A stretch of 64,000 nt of DNA from Roseimaritima sediminicola. Its GTDB lineage: Bacteria > Planctomycetota > Planctomycetia > Pirellulales > Pirellulaceae. Each line of letters starts with the position of its first letter. Position 1 is the first letter of the stretch. Position numbers and translations under genes: made by a program. Below the pieces are notes generated by a model. The model did not search any database. It was not told where the DNA came from and worked only from the letters and a program-made list of their open reading frames with translations. Where the stretch lies: NCBI RefSeq assembly GCF_009618275.1, contig NZ_WIAD01000013.1:45852-109851 (forward strand). The letters run 5' to 3'. Shown here in pieces: positions 19,319 through 28,592 of the stretch.

Positions 19319-20584
19319 ATGAACGCCAAGCGACCGCCGCAGGATTCGGATGCAACGACGCCCAGGTTGTTGGAAGACGAACGGGACGCCTATCAGCTGG
19401 CCCTGAAGAATCGTGCCCTCGGCTCGGTCGCCGAAGGCATCACGATCAGCGATCCCAGCCAGAGCGATAATCCGATCATCTATGCCAACGAAGGCTTCGA
19501 GCGGCTGACCGGGTACACGCGGCAGGAGGTGCTGGGCAAGAATTGCCGGTTCTTGCAGGGCCAGGACACCGACCACGCGGCCGTCGACGCCCTGCGAACG
19601 GCGATCCGCCAGCAGCGAGCCGTGGTCGTCGAGTTGTTGAACTACCGCAAGGACGGGACGCCGTTTTGGAATCGGTTGTCGGTCACGCCGGTGTGGGATG
19701 CCAAGAACAAGGCGACGCATTTTATCGGCATCCAGTCCGATGTTACGGCCCGGCACGACGCCGAGCAGGCACTGCGGAAGTCGAACGCGGAGCTGGAAGC
19801 GGCGGGCCAGCGGATGCGCAATGACCTGGATGCCGCCGCCCGCGTCCAGCGTTCGCTGCTGCCCGCCGAGTTGCCCGATCTCGAAGGGTTGAGCGTGGCT
19901 TGGGCTTTCCGCCCCTGTGACGAGCTGGCCGGTGATTTTCTGAACGTCTTGCCGCTGGATGATCGCCACGTTGCGTTCTACGTGGTGGACGTGACCGGCC
20001 ACGGCGTGGCGGCGTCGCTGTTGTCCGTGACGATCGGGCGGTTGTTGACCTCGCGAGTGTCGACTTCGTCATTGTTGATGCGGCGCCGCAAAGGCGACGC
20101 TTCGCCGCACATCGTATCACCGAGCGAGGTGGCGAGAGAGTTGAACCGGCGGTTTCCGATGGAGGAACAGAACGGGCTGTCCTTCACCATGCTGTACGGC
20201 GTGTGCGATCTGCAAACGCGCGAGTTTCGGTTCGTGTCGGCCGGTCATGACCCGGTGATCCACGTGCCCCGTGGCGGCGACCCCGTCATGATCGAAGCCG
20301 ACGGGATGACCATCGGCTGGATGGAAGACGCTCCGTTCGAAGAGCAGGTCGTGCGGCTGGATCCGGGAGACCGGATCTACATGTACTCCGACGGCGTCCC
20401 CGAGGCGATGAACGAGGACTTGGAGGAATTCGGCAAGCAACGCATGTTGGACACCATCGAGCGAGGTTCCGAAGCGACGCTCAAGGCCAGTGTTGCGAAG
20501 TTGCTCCGCGCGGTCGACCAGTGGTATGGAGAGCGCGGCCCGATCGACGATGTCTCGATCCTCGGATTCGAGATCGGAGACTAA
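19319..20584 (+). CDS. LOV-domain SpoIIE-type PP2C phosphatase (predicted blue-light sensor)
   Basis: A 421-residue cytoplasmic protein. Residues about 30-150 form a PAS domain of the LOV type: GKNCRFLQG places the flavin-adduct cysteine at residue 76. NYRKDGTPFWN and FIGIQSDVT supply the flavin-contacting Asn and Gln positions. A helical linker (about 150-185) leads into a SpoIIE/PP2C phosphatase domain with ELAGDF, DVTGHGVAASLLS, SAGHDPVI, YSDGVPEAM and PIDDVSIL, so the metal-binding Asp residues are present. By analogy with RsbP/RsbU it would dephosphorylate an anti-sigma antagonist (STAS protein) in response to light; no STAS or anti-sigma gene lies nearby. It ends overlapping the convergent DUF1501 gene by 4 nt. 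Confidence 0.9.
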   Translation: MNAKRPPQDSDATTPRLLEDERDAYQLALKNRALGSVAEGITISDPSQSDNPIIYANEGFERLTGYTRQEVLGKNCRFLQGQDTDHAAVDALRTAIRQQRAVVVELLNYRKDGTPFWNRLSVTPVWDAKNKATHFIGIQSDVTARHDAEQALRKSNAELEAAGQRMRNDLDAAARVQRSLLPAELPDLEGLSVAWAFRPCDELAGDFLNVLPLDDRHVAFYVVDVTGHGVAASLLSVTIGRLLTSRVSTSSLLMRRRKGDASPHIVSPSEVARELNRRFPMEEQNGLSFTMLYGVCDLQTREFRFVSAGHDPVIHVPRGGDPVMIEADGMTIGWMEDAPFEEQVVRLDPGDRIYMYSDGVPEAMNEDLEEFGKQRMLDTIERGSEATLKASVAKLLRAVDQWYGERGPIDDVSILGFEIGD

Positions 20585-22005
20585 GCCAACAACTCCTGGA
20601 CCACGCGTCCGTGGACATCGGTCAGGCGGAAGTCGCGGCCTTGGGATCGGAAGGTCAGGCGTTCGTGGTCGAAGCCCAACAGGTGGAGGATGGTGGCGTT
20701 CAGGTCGTGGACGTGGACGGGGTTCTCGGCGGCATTGAATGCTAATTCGTCCGTTGTTCCGTGCACGTAACCGCGCTTGGTGCCGCCGCCGGCCAACCAC
20801 ATCGTAAAGCAGTTGGGGTGATGGTCGCGTCCGTCGTTGCCGCCTTGAACCATCGGGGTGCGACCGAATTCGCCGCCCCAGATCACCAGCGTGTCGTCCA
20901 GCATGCCGCGGGCTTTGAGATCCTTGATCAAGGCCGCAGCCGCGCGATCGGTGTCGCGGCAATTGTTCTTCAAGCCGCGCTCGAGGTTGCCGTGCTGGTC
21001 CCAGGATTCATGGAACAGCTCGACAAATCGCACGCCCCGCTGTACCAGTCGGCGAGCCAGCAGGCAGTTGTTGGCGAAGGACGCTTTGCCGGGCGTCGCA
21101 CCGTATAGCTTTAGCGTGGCCTCGGTCTCGCGACTGATGTCCGTCACCTCCGGCGCGACGTCCTGCATCCGGTAGGCCGTCTCAAAGGCGCTGATTCGCG
21201 TTTGGATCTCCGGGTCCGCCACCGTGTCAAATCGTTTCTGGTTCAAGGCGTTGATCGCATCGATCGCCGCCCGCTGGGATCGTTTGGTGACACCCGCGGG
21301 GTTGGAAAGGTACAGGACCGGATCTCCGGCGGAATTGAAAGGCACGCCTTGGCACACCGAGGGAAGAAACCCGGACCCAAAATTGGAAGCCCCGCCGGAT
21401 GGTCCTTTTTGTCCCGAGGAGAGCACGACGAACGGCGGCAGGTCTTTGGTTTCCGATCCCAGACCGTAGACGGACCAAGCGCCCAGAGAGGGACGGCCGA
21501 ATTGCTGTGAACCGGTGCTCATCAGGATCTGCGCCGGAGCATGGTTGAAGGCATCGGTTTGCATCGAGCGGATCCAGGTGATCTCGTCGGCCACGCTGCC
21601 CAGGTGAGGCAGGATCTCGGCCAGTTCGATGCCACACCCGCCGTGACGCTGGAAGCCGAACTTGGGGCCCAGCAGTTTGTTGGTCGGTTTGATGAATGCC
21701 GAGCGATAACCCTCCAGCAACTCCGCCGGCGGATTCGTTCCGCTCAGCCGCGACAGCGTCGGTTTGTTTTCGAACAGATCGACGTGACTGGGCGCTCCGC
21801 CCATGAACAGAAAAATCACCCGCTTTGCTCGAGCCGCGTGATGCGGCCGGCGCGGCGCCAGCAGGTCCGTCGGCTCGCCGGCCGCGGCGGGACTGCCCAG
21901 CAGCGACCCTAGCGCGATCCCTCCCAGCCCGACGGCGCAGTCGCGCAGAAACCAACGTCGCGCGTACGAGCGTTGGGTCTGGTGAAAAACGTTGTGATGC
22001 GGCAT
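20581..22005 (-). CDS. DUF1501 Tat-exported protein, copy 3
   Basis: A 474-residue protein from the ATG at 22005; a GTG 12 nt upstream (22017) is a possible alternative. RSYARRWFLRDCAVGLGGIA is a twin-arginine-type signal. IFLFMGGAPSHVDLFENKP and WGGEFGRTPMVQGGNDGRDH are DUF1501 hallmarks. The PSD1 gene immediately upstream (22124-25159) is the expected partner. The gap between them is occupied by a 21-bp repeat array. The 3' end overlaps that of the convergent LOV phosphatase gene by 4 nt. Confidence 0.9.
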   Translation of the reverse strand: MPHHNVFHQTQRSYARRWFLRDCAVGLGGIALGSLLGSPAAAGEPTDLLAPRRPHHAARAKRVIFLFMGGAPSHVDLFENKPTLSRLSGTNPPAELLEGYRSAFIKPTNKLLGPKFGFQRHGGCGIELAEILPHLGSVADEITWIRSMQTDAFNHAPAQILMSTGSQQFGRPSLGAWSVYGLGSETKDLPPFVVLSSGQKGPSGGASNFGSGFLPSVCQGVPFNSAGDPVLYLSNPAGVTKRSQRAAIDAINALNQKRFDTVADPEIQTRISAFETAYRMQDVAPEVTDISRETEATLKLYGATPGKASFANNCLLARRLVQRGVRFVELFHESWDQHGNLERGLKNNCRDTDRAAAALIKDLKARGMLDDTLVIWGGEFGRTPMVQGGNDGRDHHPNCFTMWLAGGGTKRGYVHGTTDELAFNAAENPVHVHDLNATILHLLGFDHERLTFRSQGRDFRLTDVHGRVVQELLA

Positions 22006-22034
22006 CGTTCTTGTCACTTTGCTTGATGAGCGTT

Positions 22035-22139
22035 TGGCGTCACGTGGTGACAGTATTCCGTCACGTCGCGATCGATTTCTGTCACTTGATGATCGTTTTC
22101 CGTCGCGTCGCGATCGCTTTCCGTCACTTGGTGATCGTT
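22035..22139. repeat. Five-unit 21-bp tandem array with 42-bp higher-order pattern
   Basis: Units start at 22035, 22056, 22077, 22098 and 22119, with a degenerate copy before them. Units 2 and 4, and units 3 and 5, are most alike (for example TTCTGTCACTTGATGATCGT and TTCCGTCACTTGGTGATCGT). The last unit contains the stop codon of the PSD1 gene. Read on the minus strand in a frame not used by that gene, the array encodes heptads such as NDHQVTE, SDRDATE and IDRDVTE without a stop. No gene in that frame is supported. Confidence 0.85.
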
Positions 22140-25100
22140 TCGTCCAGGTTCAGCAGCACTCGGGCGACCGCGACGTAGGGATCGACGTCTCCGGCTGTGG
22201 ACTCCTGTTCGAACAGCCGGAGCAGGTAATTCAGTTCGCCGTCGCTGGGGGTCCGGCTGGTGCAGCACCGGAAGGCGGCCGACAACGCCCCTCTTAGGTC
22301 CTCGTCCTGTCGCTTGATCTCGCCGCCCAGCGCCTCCGCCGCTTCGATCGAGAGCGGTTCGTTCAGCATGGCCAGAGCCTGCAGCGGGGTGGTCGACCGG
22401 GGACGCCGAACACAGGAGACTTCACCGGTGGGCGCATCGAAAGCAGCCATGAAGGGAGGCGGTACGGTGCGAAAGCGGAACGTGTACAGCGCGCGGCGGT
22501 ATCGCTTCTGGGGTGCCGTGTCTTCCCGCCATACTTTGTAGCCAAAACTGACGGGCGGATTAAACAGGAACTGGGGAATCGGCGGAAAGACGCTCTGGCC
22601 TCCGACGTCTCGATCCAACAAGCCACTGGCGGCAAGCTGGATGTCACGAACCATCTCGGCTTCAGGGCGGAATCTCGGACCGCGTGCCAACAAGCGATTG
22701 CGGGGATCACGTTCGGCGAGGTCGGGGCGATGATGAGCACGCTGGGCGTAGGTCTCGGACGTCACGATCAGAGAGACGAGGTGTTTGAAGTCCCACCCGG
22801 ATTCCATGAACTCCACGGCCAACCAATCGAGCAGCTGGGGGTGGGAGGCACGCGTGGCCTGATGACCAAGGTCTTCGACCGATTCGACAAGCCCCGTTCC
22901 AAACACGGCTTGCCACACGCGGTTCACCAGGGTGCGGGCGGTGGTCGGAGAGCGGCGATCGACCAACCAACGTGCGAAGGTCAAACGCGATTGGGGGTCC
23001 TGGCCGTGGGGCAGAGGGTGGAGCGACGCGGGGACATGCGGCTGGACCTCATGACGCGGTTGGTGCTGTTCGCCTCGATGAAACAGACGTGTCACCCGCC
23101 GCTGTGACTCGCGTTCTTGGGCAACCAGTTGCGGTGTGGGGCGAGGATGGCGGCTGCGGATCTCTGCCATCTCCGCGGCTTCGTCAGCAAAACGCTCGCT
23201 TGCGGAGATCCACGCGTCAAACAAACGCTTGGTTTCGGCCGGCGATCGATGCGCGCGTTCGACGTCCATGGCCTCGCGAACCCGCGGCGTTTCGGGACGG
23301 TGTTCGGGAAAGCGCTGCGAGGCCAGCGACAGTCGGAAACGGCCAAGGTTGCGATGGTGGTTGTCGTTGCTGTTCCAGCCACCGTGTTGACAAGCGATTT
23401 CAAATCGCAGGTGCAACGGCCGGCCCGCTGCGGCACCGGGGTTCTGCAGAGGTTGCTTGAGGTTCACGACCAACACTCGCGGTTGGTTGGTGTTGGCGAT
23501 ATCCGTTTCAGTCGCCCATGCCGTTTGCATATCGCCATCGGTGGCAAACGACGCAGGTCCCTCCACGCGGTCGCTCTCGGGCGTGCCATTTTTCAGCGGA
23601 TACTTTGCGGAATCGATCGGGCGCTTCGGTGGATCCAGGTCCGCTTTCGCAAGTGTGAGCGCCACGGGCGAAAGCGAGTCAGGCGATTCGCCGGCAAAGA
23701 GTTTCAGTTCGCTGAGGGCCGCGGTGCCTTCGATGGATCGGCCGGGGCCGCCGTAGGTTAGATAGGGATCCATCAACAACTCTAACCGAATACTGTTGAT
23801 GACTGGCAGCGTCGTCTGGCCTGCGAACCGCTCGGTACTCTTGGCGGGTGAGAACCCTTTGGCGATCAGCGAGCCATCGGGTTGAGGATAGAACTTCTGA
23901 CCGCCATCGCCGAGCAATTCGGGAGTGACGACCGTCCACGACGGCTCGCTTTCAAAATCGCCTTTGCGTTCCGCGATCCACCGCTCGAGGTCCTCGCGCC
24001 ACTGCGGGTTGGCCGATTGGATTCGCTCGCGTGTCCGCTGCAGATCTTCCGTGATCTGTGCGATCTGATCACGCTGTTCCGCGGTGTAGTAGGCGACGGT
24101 GGCTTCGTGCATGTTGTTCAGGTACGCGAACATCCCGTAGTATTCGTCGTGGGTGATCGGATCGTATTTGTGGGTGTGGCACTGCGCGCACTGCATCGTC
24201 AGACCCAAGACCGATTTGCCAATCGCGTCGATGCGGTCGAAGATGCCTTCCACACGAAACTGTTCGTACTTGATCGCTCCTTCCTCGTTGACCATCGAGT
24301 TCCGCAGAAAACCCGTGGCGACTCGGTCTGCAACGGTGGCCTCGGGAAGCAGGTCGCCAGCGATCTGCTTTATGACGAACTGGTCATAGGGCAGGTTGTC
24401 ATTGAAGGCGTCGATCAACCAATCACGATACGGCCAGACGTATCGCACAGAGTCTTTTTCGTAGCCGTTGGAGTCGGCATACCTGGCGGCGTCCATCCAC
24501 CACCGCGCCCAGCGTTCGCCAAAGTGGTCGGAGGCAAGCAGTTGCTGGACCATCGTCTTGCGGGCCTCGGGGGAATCGTCGCCGAGGAATTGATCCAGTT
24601 GGTCCAGCGTCGGCGGCAGGCCGGTCAGATCGAGACACAGACGGCGCAGCCATTTGGCTTTCGAAGCGGCCGGTGAACCGCTGAGGTTCTCTTGCCGAAG
24701 CCGGGCACACACGAAGGCATCGATCGGATGTTCGGCGTCTTTGATTTGGGGCAGGGCAGGGCGGAGGGGCGCTTCGAACGCCCAGTGCCGGCTCCACGAG
24801 GCGCCTTGCTGTATCCACTGCCGCAGCACGGCAATCTCCGCGGTGGTCAGCGGTTTCTTGTGCTCCGGCGGCGGCATGATGGAACTCTCATCCTCCGCCG
24901 TGATCCGGCGGAGCAGTTCGCTTTCCTCCGATCCTCCCGCCGACAGCACCGCGGAGGCACCCTGTTGCGTATCCAGCCGAAGGTCTGCCGCACGCTCCTG
25001 CTCGTCCGGACCGTGACACGCAAAGCATTTGTCGGAAAGGATCGGTTGAACGTCCCGCGAAAAATCGATTTTCTGAGCCCACAAACTCGACGGCCACACC

Positions 25101-25159
25101 GCGAACGCAAGCCCGGTGAGGACGATACCGATGAGTGGACCGTTGAACCGATGTGTCAT
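22124..25159 (-). CDS. PSCyt1-DUF1549-DUF1553 planctomycete cytochrome protein
   Basis: A 1011-residue protein from the ATG at 25159, which opens a signal peptide (MTHRFNGPLIGIVLTGLAFA). An extension of 51 codons would run into the divergent fbp gene and is rejected. Haem c motif CFACHG lies near residue 45, followed by MPPPEHKKPL. DUF1549 has a second motif, CAQCHTHKYDP, near residue 321, and DUF1553 has RTLVNRVWQAVFGTGLV. Unlike the other two copies it has no recognisable LamG domain. It pairs with the DUF1501 gene downstream. Electron transfer coupled to substrate processing is the usual guess for this family; it is unproven. Confidence 0.87.
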   Translation of the reverse strand: MTHRFNGPLIGIVLTGLAFAVWPSSLWAQKIDFSRDVQPILSDKCFACHGPDEQERAADLRLDTQQGASAVLSAGGSEESELLRRITAEDESSIMPPPEHKKPLTTAEIAVLRQWIQQGASWSRHWAFEAPLRPALPQIKDAEHPIDAFVCARLRQENLSGSPAASKAKWLRRLCLDLTGLPPTLDQLDQFLGDDSPEARKTMVQQLLASDHFGERWARWWMDAARYADSNGYEKDSVRYVWPYRDWLIDAFNDNLPYDQFVIKQIAGDLLPEATVADRVATGFLRNSMVNEEGAIKYEQFRVEGIFDRIDAIGKSVLGLTMQCAQCHTHKYDPITHDEYYGMFAYLNNMHEATVAYYTAEQRDQIAQITEDLQRTRERIQSANPQWREDLERWIAERKGDFESEPSWTVVTPELLGDGGQKFYPQPDGSLIAKGFSPAKSTERFAGQTTLPVINSIRLELLMDPYLTYGGPGRSIEGTAALSELKLFAGESPDSLSPVALTLAKADLDPPKRPIDSAKYPLKNGTPESDRVEGPASFATDGDMQTAWATETDIANTNQPRVLVVNLKQPLQNPGAAAGRPLHLRFEIACQHGGWNSNDNHHRNLGRFRLSLASQRFPEHRPETPRVREAMDVERAHRSPAETKRLFDAWISASERFADEAAEMAEIRSRHPRPTPQLVAQERESQRRVTRLFHRGEQHQPRHEVQPHVPASLHPLPHGQDPQSRLTFARWLVDRRSPTTARTLVNRVWQAVFGTGLVESVEDLGHQATRASHPQLLDWLAVEFMESGWDFKHLVSLIVTSETYAQRAHHRPDLAERDPRNRLLARGPRFRPEAEMVRDIQLAASGLLDRDVGGQSVFPPIPQFLFNPPVSFGYKVWREDTAPQKRYRRALYTFRFRTVPPPFMAAFDAPTGEVSCVRRPRSTTPLQALAMLNEPLSIEAAEALGGEIKRQDEDLRGALSAAFRCCTSRTPSDGELNYLLRLFEQESTAGDVDPYVAVARVLLNLDETITK

Positions 25160-25306
25160 ATCTTTGAAAACCTTGTTGGGTCGAGGCCTCACCGATTGTA
25201 ACTGCATCCGGCAGGGGAGTTGGCCGTTGAGCCGTCTGCAGGATGCGGCGATGATGATTCTTGTTCTGTCTGTACCGCATTGCTTCTCTGATCTTGGCGC
25301 GGAATC

Positions 25307-27265
25307 GTGCAAACCTCATCTCATTCGTTCAAGCGTCCCGAAGCCGATCTGGCGATCCTGGAATCGTTGGCTGGCGAGTATCCCAATGTGGACGCAGCCA
25401 TCGCCGAAGCGGCTCGTCTGGCCGCCGTGCAGACCCTGCCCAAAGGCGTCGTGCACGTGATCAGCGACATCCACGGCGAAGACAAAAAACTGCAGCACGT
25501 CATCAATAACGCTTCGGGAACGCTGCGGCCGTTGGTGGAGGAGTTGTTCGCCGAATCGATGGACACGGCGGAACGCGAGGAGTTTCTGCGGTTGACCTTC
25601 TATCCGGCCGAGGTGACCGAGCGGGTTGGGCAAACGTTGACGGATCCCGAACAGGTGCGAGCCTATGCGCTGCGGATGCTCCGCCCCCAACTGGAACTGC
25701 TGCGCTATCTGGTTTCCAACTTCAGTCTTCGCCTGGCCACCGACGTGTTTCCGGCGGAGTACCGCGAGTTGCTGCTGGAGATGATGCACGCGCCGACGAC
25801 CGAACGCGGTCCGGAATTTGTGGGGGCGATGCTGGATGAATTGGTGCGTCGAGATCGCGCGTTGCACTTGATTCATCTGCTGGGACGTTTGATCCGCAAC
25901 CTGGCTGTGGACGAATTAATTATCGCCGGCGACCTTTGGGACCGTGGACCACGCGGTGACCGGGTGATGGAGTATCTGCGTCGCCAGCCCAACGTGGAGT
26001 TGATCTGGGGCAATCACGATGTGCTGTGGTTGGGGGCCGCGCTGGGACACGAAGCCCTGATTTGCACGGTGCTGCGAGTCTCGCTGCGTTACCGGCGGTT
26101 GGCACAACTGGATGAAGGGTACAGCGTTCCCTGGACGCCGCTGGAACACTTGGCCCGAACCGTCTATGCGGATGATCCGGCCGAGCACTTCATGCCCAAG
26201 GGCGATGGGATGCGGCCCAAGGTGGTCGTGGCTCGTATGCAGAAGGCCGCCGCGATCATGCAGTTCAAACTGGAAGGTCAGGTGATCGAGCGGAATCCGC
26301 ACTGGAATCTCGATCACCGCCGCTTGCTGCACCGGATCGATCACGAGGCCGGAACCATCGAGATCGATGGCAAGACGTACGCGCTGCGCGATACGCATTT
26401 TCCCACCGTCGACCCTCAGGATCCGTACACGCTGTCCGCCGAGGAATCGCAGTGTCTGGCGGCGCTGCGGCATTCCTTTTTAAACAGTCAGAAATTGACC
26501 GAACAGATGCGATTTCTGGTCGGGCACGGATCGATGTACCTGAACCGCGACGAGTGTTTGATCTTTCACGGCTGTGTGCCGGTGGACGCCGAGGGCGGTT
26601 TTCTGCCGCTGGAAATCGACGGACATCCGCGGGCCGGTCGGGAGATGTTCGAGGAGATCGAGACCGTGGTCCGTCGGGCCGTGGTCAATGCGGAAGCGGC
26701 CGACCTGGATTTTCTGTGGTACCTGTGGAGCGGACCGCGGTCGCCGCTGTTTGGCAAGGATCGGATCGCGACGCTGGAGCGGGACTTCATCGCCGACAAA
26801 CAGTCGCATCGCGAGACCAAGGACGCTTACTTTTCACTGATCCACGATGCGGCATTCTGCGACAAGGTGTTGGCCGAGTTTGGTATGGATCCCCGCGACG
26901 GCTTGATCGTCAACGGTCACGTGCCGGTGAAGGTCGAAGAAGGGGAATCGCCGCTGAAACGCAGCGGCAAAGCGATCACGATCGACGGCGCTTTTTCCGA
27001 AGCCTACGGCGGCTACGGGTATACCTTGTTGCTGGAGCCGGATCGCATCGTGCTGGCCCAGCATTCGCACTTCGAGTCGGTCGAAGCGGCCGTGCGCGAC
27101 GGCGTCGACATCATTCCCCAGGTGCAAACCATTCGCCAGTTCGACGCTGCCCGGCGCACGGGCGACACCGAACGCGGGCAGCGCATCGGGTACCGCATCC
27201 AGATGCTCGAGCGGCTGATCGAAGCCTATCAGACCAACCGCCTGCACGAACGGCCGGCCTCCTAG
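25307..27265 (+). CDS. fbp: Fructose-1,6-bisphosphatase, class III
   Basis: A 652-residue cytoplasmic enzyme, the normal length for class III (Firmicutes-type) FBPase. The metallophosphatase signature is complete: ISDIHGEDKK, AGDLWDRGPRGD, WGNHDVLW and the late NGHVPVK. It hydrolyses fructose 1,6-bisphosphate to fructose 6-phosphate, the committing step of gluconeogenesis. The start is GTG (25307), 147 nt from the divergent PSD1 start. Class III is less common outside Firmicutes and Bacteroidetes but occurs in planctomycetes. A phosphoketolase gene 3 kb away uses its product. Confidence 0.92.
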   Translation: MQTSSHSFKRPEADLAILESLAGEYPNVDAAIAEAARLAAVQTLPKGVVHVISDIHGEDKKLQHVINNASGTLRPLVEELFAESMDTAEREEFLRLTFYPAEVTERVGQTLTDPEQVRAYALRMLRPQLELLRYLVSNFSLRLATDVFPAEYRELLLEMMHAPTTERGPEFVGAMLDELVRRDRALHLIHLLGRLIRNLAVDELIIAGDLWDRGPRGDRVMEYLRRQPNVELIWGNHDVLWLGAALGHEALICTVLRVSLRYRRLAQLDEGYSVPWTPLEHLARTVYADDPAEHFMPKGDGMRPKVVVARMQKAAAIMQFKLEGQVIERNPHWNLDHRRLLHRIDHEAGTIEIDGKTYALRDTHFPTVDPQDPYTLSAEESQCLAALRHSFLNSQKLTEQMRFLVGHGSMYLNRDECLIFHGCVPVDAEGGFLPLEIDGHPRAGREMFEEIETVVRRAVVNAEAADLDFLWYLWSGPRSPLFGKDRIATLERDFIADKQSHRETKDAYFSLIHDAAFCDKVLAEFGMDPRDGLIVNGHVPVKVEEGESPLKRSGKAITIDGAFSEAYGGYGYTLLLEPDRIVLAQHSHFESVEAAVRDGVDIIPQVQTIRQFDAARRTGDTERGQRIGYRIQMLERLIEAYQTNRLHERPAS

Positions 27266-27420
27266 TTTGGTGCGGAACGAGCCGGTTGGCGGAACGCAAG
27301 CGAACGCAACTCTTCCGAGGAATTGGGACATTCGTCGTTTTGTGTCGTCGCACGGTTGTGTATCCTAAACACATGCCGTTGAACCCGTCCGCTTTCCTGC
27401 TCTGGACACCGCACCTCGTC

Positions 27421-28482
27421 ATGTATCGAATTCTTGCTCCTGCGTTCGGTTTGTTGGTTGTTTTGCTGGCGTCGCCCGCTGCGGCTCGGCAATGGCGAGA
27501 CGTGACCGGCAAATACAGTCTCGAGGCCGATCTGATCGGTTTCGACGACCATCAAGTCATCCTGCAGCGCGCCGACAAGGAATTGGGAGCGTGTCGGCTG
27601 GACCAGTTGTCGGAACAGGATCGGCGATACCTGCAAAGCCGCGAGGCCCTGGCCGCTCGCCAAGCCAGCCTGGGACGGCTGCAGAGTTGGACCACGGTCA
27701 ACGGGGTCACGGTGATCGGACGCTTGGTCGATTACGCCCGGCGGGAAGTCACGGTCCAGCGGCGCCGTGGTCGGCTGTATGTGAATGACCGCGCGTTCAA
27801 GAACTTGCCAGGCGTTTACCGCACGATTCTGCGACGGGTGGTCGAGCATTTCGAGGGGGTGACGCTGGCGGACGACGCCGGCGTGGAGCGCTGGGCTCGC
27901 GGTTTGGGGAGCGACTCCCGCACCTATTCGCTCGAGGGCGTCATCATCGAACTGGAAAACGGCGACGAATACGGCGTGCCCTTCTTCTTGCTGTCCGAGC
28001 AAGACCGGCAAGTGCTGCGGCAGGGCTGGGACGCGTGGCTGCGCGACCAAGAGGGCGACCAGCCTGCCAGCGCGGACCCGGTGGCCAGCGCGGACCCGGT
28101 TGACAGCGCGGACCAGCCTGCCAGCTCGGACCCGGTTGCCGCGGCCAGTTCGGGCACCCGGTCCTCGAGTTCCAGCTCGACGACCGGCTCACAAGCCTCC
28201 GCGGCCGGTGACCTGCACGCCCTGCGGCTGCAGGCGCGCGCGGCCGCCTACCAACGCGATCAACAAGTCCGCAACCAGGTGGCGCGGATGCAATTCAACA
28301 TGCAGGCGATCAATGCCGGCTTGACCAGTGCCTGGGAGGTCACCCTGTATCCGGCGCCCGGCAATCCACGGCCGCCGCTGTGGGTGGTCACGATGGGTCG
28401 GAACAGCGAGGCGGCGACGCAGGCCGCCCTGCGTCAGAATCCGGGCTATGTGCCGGGTCCGGTGCGCAGAGTCAGCAACTGA
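27421..28482 (+). CDS. Secreted SHD1-like domain protein
   Basis: A 353-residue protein from the ATG at 27421, chosen because it opens the signal peptide MYRILAPAFGLLVVLLASPA; an ATG at 27373 would add 16 residues. The frame is open for another 320 codons upstream, through fbp, which is a shadow. W-R-D-V-T-G-K-Y-S near residue 24 and a second, similar block (SRTYSLEGVIIELENGDEYG) match the two short beta-barrel repeats that planctomycete annotations call SLA1 homology domain 1. A Ser/Ala/Asp-rich linker with SADPV repeats precedes a helical C-terminal segment. Function unknown. Confidence 0.75.
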   Translation: MYRILAPAFGLLVVLLASPAAARQWRDVTGKYSLEADLIGFDDHQVILQRADKELGACRLDQLSEQDRRYLQSREALAARQASLGRLQSWTTVNGVTVIGRLVDYARREVTVQRRRGRLYVNDRAFKNLPGVYRTILRRVVEHFEGVTLADDAGVERWARGLGSDSRTYSLEGVIIELENGDEYGVPFFLLSEQDRQVLRQGWDAWLRDQEGDQPASADPVASADPVDSADQPASSDPVAAASSGTRSSSSSSTTGSQASAAGDLHALRLQARAAAYQRDQQVRNQVARMQFNMQAINAGLTSAWEVTLYPAPGNPRPPLWVVTMGRNSEAATQAALRQNPGYVPGPVRRVSN

Positions 28483-28592
28483 GCCGCGCGGGGCGTGTTT
28501 TCGTTATCGTTTTGCCTCTGTTCCCTGATCCTTTGTCTTCAGTCTCCTTTGTCTTCAGTCTCCTCTGTCTCTAGAAATCCGGGTGGCCCTTC

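Noticed and set aside
22014..22268. Possible heptad-repeat protein encoded by the 21-bp array
   Set aside because: No ribosome site, first half is shadow of the PSD1 gene, and stop-free reading follows from the 21-bp period. Kept as a finding, not a gene.
26452..27420. N-terminal extension of the SHD1-like gene through fbp
   Set aside because: It overlaps fbp on the same strand in another frame, has Arg/Gly-rich shadow composition, and a signal peptide starts at 27421.
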